From Myxococcales bacterium (GTDB lineage Bacteria; Myxococcota; Myxococcia; Myxococcales; 40CM-4-68-19), in contig JAIVGS010000001.1 of the NCBI GenBank assembly GCA_020201435.1, positions 1 to 54,759 of the forward strand: a stretch of 54,759 nt of DNA, in the 5' to 3' direction. Below the pieces are notes generated by a model that had not been told where the DNA came from, ran no database searches, and worked only from the letters and a program-made list of their open reading frames with translations. The position numbers were made by a program, and so were the translations under genes. Shown here one piece after another: positions 51,997-54,759 of the stretch (position 1 is the stretch's first letter; every line of letters begins with the position of its first letter).

Positions 51997-53010
51997 TCAA
52001 GCAGCCTGCGCGAGCGAGGCGCGAGCGAGCAGGGCGGCGCCGACGACGCCGGCCTGTTCACCCAGCTCCGGCGCCGAGATCTTCAGGGCCTTGCGCGCGG
52101 CCTTCGAGGTGTGAGCGTCGATCTGCTCCATCGCCGCCCGCATCATCCGCGGCGACCCGGTGAGCACGCCGCCCCCGAGCAGCAGCCGCGCCGGGTTGAG
52201 CACGGTGACGAGGTTCGAGAGTGCCACCCCGAGCAGGTTGCCGGCCTCCTCGAGCAACCGGCGCGACAGCTCGTCGCCCTCGTGCGCCGCCCGCTCCATC
52301 GCGGCGGCGGTGACCTTGTCGGGCTCGCCCGCGATCTCGAGCAGCTTCCGTCCGACCGCCGGGTGCCGCTCCCCCGCCGCCCGCGCCGCCGCCATCGCGA
52401 TGCGCAAGTCGTCGCGCGCCCACGCCGCGAGATTGTGTCCCCCCGCGTAGGCCTCGAGGCATCCGCGCTGTCCGCAGCCGCAGAGCCGTCCGCCGGGATG
52501 GACGAGGATGTGGCCGAACTCGCCCGCGACCCCGGAGACCCCTTCGTGCAGCTTGCCGCCGAGGATGATGCCGGCTCCGACGCCGCTGCCGACGAGCACC
52601 ACGATCAGGTCGTCGACTCCCCGCCCTGCTCCCGCCGCCCGCTCGCCCCACGCCGCGACCGACAGGTCGTTCCCGATCCACATCGGCAGCCGCGGCGCCC
52701 GCGCCTGCACGAGCTTCAGGAACGGCACTTCCCGCCAGCCGAGGTTGGGCGCGTTCATCACCATGCCGGTGCCGCGCTCGATCCAGCCGGCGACGCCGAC
52801 ACCCATGCCCTTCATCTCGCCGAACGGCATTCCCGCCGCGCCGCACGCCGTCTTTGCCGCCCGCACCACCGCTTCGGCCACCTGCGGCGGCTCGCGCGAC
52901 AGCAGCCGGTGCTTCTCCTGCCCGAGTACGTGACCGCCGAGGTCGACGACGGCCGCGCGCACGTTGGTGCCGCCGAGGTCGACTCCGACGTAGAGCTCGT
53001 CACGCTTCAT
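51997..53010 (-). CDS. ROK-family sugar kinase
   Basis: 337 residues. ATP-binding start GVDLGGTNVRAAVVD, IGNDLSVAAWGE with the catalytic Asp region, VGSGVGAGIILGGKLHEG, and the zinc cluster GEFGHILVHPGGRLCGCG followed by GCLEAYAGG. The family includes glucokinase, N-acetylglucosamine kinase and repressors; the absence of an N-terminal winged helix shows it is an enzyme, and the length fits glucokinase. A phosphomannomutase/phosphoglucomutase gene upstream on the same strand suits hexose-6-phosphate metabolism. Confidence 0.93.
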   Translation of the reverse strand: MKRDELYVGVDLGGTNVRAAVVDLGGHVLGQEKHRLLSREPPQVAEAVVRAAKTACGAAGMPFGEMKGMGVGVAGWIERGTGMVMNAPNLGWREVPFLKLVQARAPRLPMWIGNDLSVAAWGERAAGAGRGVDDLIVVLVGSGVGAGIILGGKLHEGVSGVAGEFGHILVHPGGRLCGCGQRGCLEAYAGGHNLAAWARDDLRIAMAAARAAGERHPAVGRKLLEIAGEPDKVTAAAMERAAHEGDELSRRLLEEAGNLLGVALSNLVTVLNPARLLLGGGVLTGSPRMMRAAMEQIDAHTSKAARKALKISAPELGEQAGVVGAALLARASLAQAA

Positions 53011-53020
53011 GCCCGTTCGG

Positions 53021-53026
53021 ATCCTA
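53021..53026 (-). promoter_or_regulatory. Putative -10 element upstream of the ROK kinase gene
   Basis: TAGGAT on the minus strand, ten bases before ATG 53010, suggesting a transcript with a three- to four-base leader. Confidence 0.33.
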
Positions 53027-53051
53027 GCAGGCTCCGGGCACCATAAGCGAA

Positions 53052-54422
53052 CTACCCGAGTTCCTTACGGATTTGCTGCACGGTTCCCTCGATCAACTGC
53101 TTGATCTCGCGCAGCTTCGCCTCGCTTCGGGCCTCCCAGCGCAGCACCAGGAGCGGCTGCGTGTTCGAGGCGCGAACGAGGCCCCACGCGCCGTCGATCG
53201 CCACCCGCACGCCGTCGATCTCGACCGTCTTGCCGTGCTTGCGCAGGCGCTCCGTGGCCAGCTCGACGGCGCGGAACTTCTTCTCCTCGGGGAAGTCGAA
53301 CCGGATCTCGGGCGAGGCCCATGTCTTCGCCACGCCGTCGAGCATCGCCGAGAGCTTCCGTCCGTCGCGGGCCTGCAGCTCCAAAAGCCGCGCCGCCGAA
53401 TAGATGCCGTCGTCGAAGCCGTAATAGCGGTGCTTGAAGAAGATGTGCCCGCTCATCTCGCCGGCGAGGAGCGCGTGCTCCTGCGCCATCTTGGCCTTGA
53501 TCAGCGAGTGGCCGGCCTTCCACATGATCGCGCGCCCGCCGTGCTTTTCGATGTCGTCGTAGAGGGTCTGCGAGCACTTGACCTCGCTCACGATCGCCGC
53601 GCCCGGCCGCTCTTTGAGCACGTCGCGCGAGAAGAGGATCATCAGCTGGTCGCCCCAGAGGATCTGGCCTTTCTCGTCCACCGCCCCGACCCGGTCGGCG
53701 TCGCCGTCCCAGGCGATGCCGACGTCGGCGCCGTTTTCGGCGACCTTGCGCTGCAGGTCCTTGAGGTTCTCCTCGACCGTCGGATCGGGGTGGTGATTGG
53801 GGAAGGTCCCGTCGAGGTCGCAGAACAGCTCGGTCACGTGATGGCCGAGCGCGCGCAGGAGCCGCGGCCCGACGATGCCGCCGGTGCCATTGCCCGCGTC
53901 GCAGACCACCCGCAGCGGCCGCTCGGCGAGACCGAGCGACTGCACGATGAAATGGATGTACGGGACGATCATGTCGTGATCGACCTCGCGCGCGTCGCGC
54001 CCGCCGTCGCGCGCTTCGACGACTTTCGACTTGAGCTCCTGCACCTCCGAACCGGCGAGGGTCGACTTGCCGATTCCGACCTTGAAGCCGTTGTACTCCG
54101 GCGGGTTGTGCGAGCCGGTGATCATGCACAACCCGTCGACCGGCAGCGTGTGCGCCGCGAAATAGGTGACCGGCGTCGGCACCACGCCGATGGCGATGAC
54201 CTCGATGCCTTGACTGCGCACGCCTTTCGAGAACGCCGCGGCGAGGCCTTCGCTCGAGGTGCGGTGGTCGCGGCCGAGGACGATGCTCTGCGCCCCCGGG
54301 TTCTTCTCGAGGAGGTACTGCCCGAATCCGCGTCCGAGCTGCTCGGCAAACTGCGGCGTCAACTCGTTGGCGACCAGACCGCGGATGTCGTACTCGCGAA
54401 AGACGTGCATCGGAATCGCCAT
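53052..54422 (-). CDS. Phosphomannomutase/phosphoglucomutase
   Basis: 456 residues of the alpha-D-phosphohexomutase family. FREYDIRGLVANELTP start, catalytic phosphoserine loop MITGSHNPPEYNGFKVG, metal loop IAWDGDADRVGAVDE, sugar-binding GEMSGHIFFKHR and phosphate-binding RASNTQPLLVLRWEA near the end. GEMSGH indicates a dual-specificity PMM/PGM (AlgC-like). It links glucose-6-P/mannose-6-P to sugar-1-phosphates for polysaccharide and lipopolysaccharide synthesis. A TTGTCG-N17-TAGATT promoter lies just upstream. Confidence 0.94.
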   Translation of the reverse strand: MAIPMHVFREYDIRGLVANELTPQFAEQLGRGFGQYLLEKNPGAQSIVLGRDHRTSSEGLAAAFSKGVRSQGIEVIAIGVVPTPVTYFAAHTLPVDGLCMITGSHNPPEYNGFKVGIGKSTLAGSEVQELKSKVVEARDGGRDAREVDHDMIVPYIHFIVQSLGLAERPLRVVCDAGNGTGGIVGPRLLRALGHHVTELFCDLDGTFPNHHPDPTVEENLKDLQRKVAENGADVGIAWDGDADRVGAVDEKGQILWGDQLMILFSRDVLKERPGAAIVSEVKCSQTLYDDIEKHGGRAIMWKAGHSLIKAKMAQEHALLAGEMSGHIFFKHRYYGFDDGIYSAARLLELQARDGRKLSAMLDGVAKTWASPEIRFDFPEEKKFRAVELATERLRKHGKTVEIDGVRVAIDGAWGLVRASNTQPLLVLRWEARSEAKLREIKQLIEGTVQQIRKELG

Positions 54423-54431
54423 GGGGCGCGG

Positions 54432-54460
54432 AATCTACGCGCGGAGGTCCAGCGCGACAA
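54432..54460 (-). promoter_or_regulatory. Putative sigma-70-type promoter of the phosphohexomutase gene
   Basis: On the minus strand TTGTCG, 17 bases, then TAGATT (54432-54437), which ends nine bases before ATG 54422. Both hexamers are recognisable. Confidence 0.42.
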
Positions 54461-54471
54461 GCGGACGAGCG

Positions 54472-54620
54472 TCAGAATGCGAACGAGAGCACTGCGCCGC
54501 CGACGAGCAGTACCGCGCCGCCGACAGCGCGGCGGTCGCGAGCTTGCCCTTCGACTGCGCGTCGTCCCTCAGGTGCGCGTCGCCCGCCGTGAGCTGGCCG
54601 GCCTGGTGCTTCAAGTTGAA
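54472..54620 (-). pseudogene. Fragment of a C-terminal membrane-helix protein, with a frameshift
   Basis: Reading minus strand, DAHLRDDAQSKGKLATAALS in one frame is followed one frame over by VGGAVLLVGGAVLSFAF and a TGA stop. Together they resemble the C-terminal polar-stretch-plus-membrane-helix ending common in TPR proteins of myxobacteria-like genomes. The upstream reading frame is closed by a TAG at 54660, so this is either a remnant or a sequence error. Low confidence. Confidence 0.3.
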
Positions 54621-54627
54621 CTGAAGT

Positions 54628-54643
54628 GGCCAGAATTCTGGCC
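54628..54643. repeat. Perfect 16-base palindrome
   Basis: GGCCAGAATTCTGGCC is exactly self-complementary. It lies about 16 bases downstream of the stop of the partial minus-strand ORF at 54660, a position suited to a transcript-end hairpin or a REP-like element. Confidence 0.6.
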
Positions 54644-54659
54644 CGCAGTCAGATGTGCG

Positions 54660-54759
54660 CTACTGACAAGTGAAGGCCGTATTGCTCGAGTTGCAGTTGT
54701 CGTATCCGACCCGCGGCCACGTGCTACCCGCAGTGGGTGCGAGCGGCCCGCCGGAGTCC
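54660..54759 (-). CDS. C-terminus of an unidentified protein (5' part beyond window)
   Basis: The last 32 residues before a TAG stop read DSGGPLAPTAGSTWPRVGYD followed by NCNSSNTAFTCQ. Two Cys residues and Ser/Thr/Asn-rich composition suggest an exported protein with a disulfide. No family can be named from so short a piece, and coding status is uncertain. Confidence 0.3.
   Translation of the reverse strand, partial: DSGGPLAPTAGSTWPRVGYDNCNSSNTAFTCQ

Overview
The window is about 54.8 kb of GC-rich, densely packed bacterial chromosome. The genes indicate a didermic (Gram-negative type) organism: an outer-membrane TolC-family protein, an ExbB/ExbD/TonB set, and Sec and lipoprotein signals. The mix of a B12-dependent methionine synthase, two DUF3857 proteins, long TPR and coiled-coil proteins, a RAYT transposase and GTG/TTG starts suggests Acidobacteriota or a myxobacteria-like lineage. 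This is inference; no 16S or other marker is present. I saw no rRNA, tRNA, CRISPR array, prophage or integrative element. Most of the window is housekeeping and metabolic genes.

Layout, left to right. 1-3.9 kb: a transglutaminase-like (SirB1) gene, an iron-dependent alcohol dehydrogenase and a glutamine-synthetase-like ligase (minus strand), divergent from a class I glutamine amidotransferase; this may be an amine or gamma-glutamyl catabolic set. 4-7.2 kb: methyltransferase, double PilZ protein and SfsA (minus), then a creatininase-family hydrolase and a GAF/PAS/GGDEF diguanylate cyclase (plus). 9.06-10.9 kb: an ECF sigma factor with a probable autoregulatory promoter, overlapping a FecR-domain membrane protein. 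10.9-12.3 kb: a small accessory patch with a nucleotidyltransferase, an overlapping 55-residue ORF and a RAYT transposase. 12.3-15.2 kb: a large protein with a divergent class III nucleotidyl cyclase-like core, plus a tiny membrane protein. 15.2-18.1 kb: a lipoprotein, glnB-glnA and a secreted protein. 18.1-21.6 kb: a membrane-anchored winged-helix protein, a polytopic membrane protein and HflX. 21.7-27.2 kb: proB-proA-rsfS-rlmH, a decayed penicillin-binding protein 1C gene, gpmA, DUF309 and comF. 27.3-34.7 kb: two very large DUF3857/transglutaminase-like TPR proteins. 34.7-37.8 kb: HemW, a glutathione transferase and a coiled-coil protein (minus). 37.9-41.3 kb: metH. 41.3-46.1 kb: exported acetamidase, alpha/beta hydrolase, purE, O-methyltransferase, TPR membrane protein, GGQ release-factor-like protein and pterin dehydratase. 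46.1-48.7 kb: aminopeptidase P, a small protein and mutY. 48.8-51.9 kb: a TolC/ExbB/ExbD/TonB operon. 52-54.4 kb: ROK kinase and phosphomannomutase/phosphoglucomutase. The last 330 bases hold only gene fragments and a perfect palindrome.

Three points stand out. First, three copies of one long imperfect palindrome (arms built on CGCGAAG units) each lie exactly between convergent genes. Second, many first genes of transcription units have a -10-like hexamer (TAnnnT or a close variant) ending 6-10 bases before the start codon and no Shine-Dalgarno sequence, which suggests widespread leaderless mRNAs, whereas downstream operon genes use start/stop overlaps or GGAG-type sites. Third, the 899-residue cyclase-like protein and the enzyme/pseudo-enzyme DUF3857 pair are the best candidates for little-studied biology. 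Most plus/minus ORFs in the supplied track are high-GC shadows and were left out.
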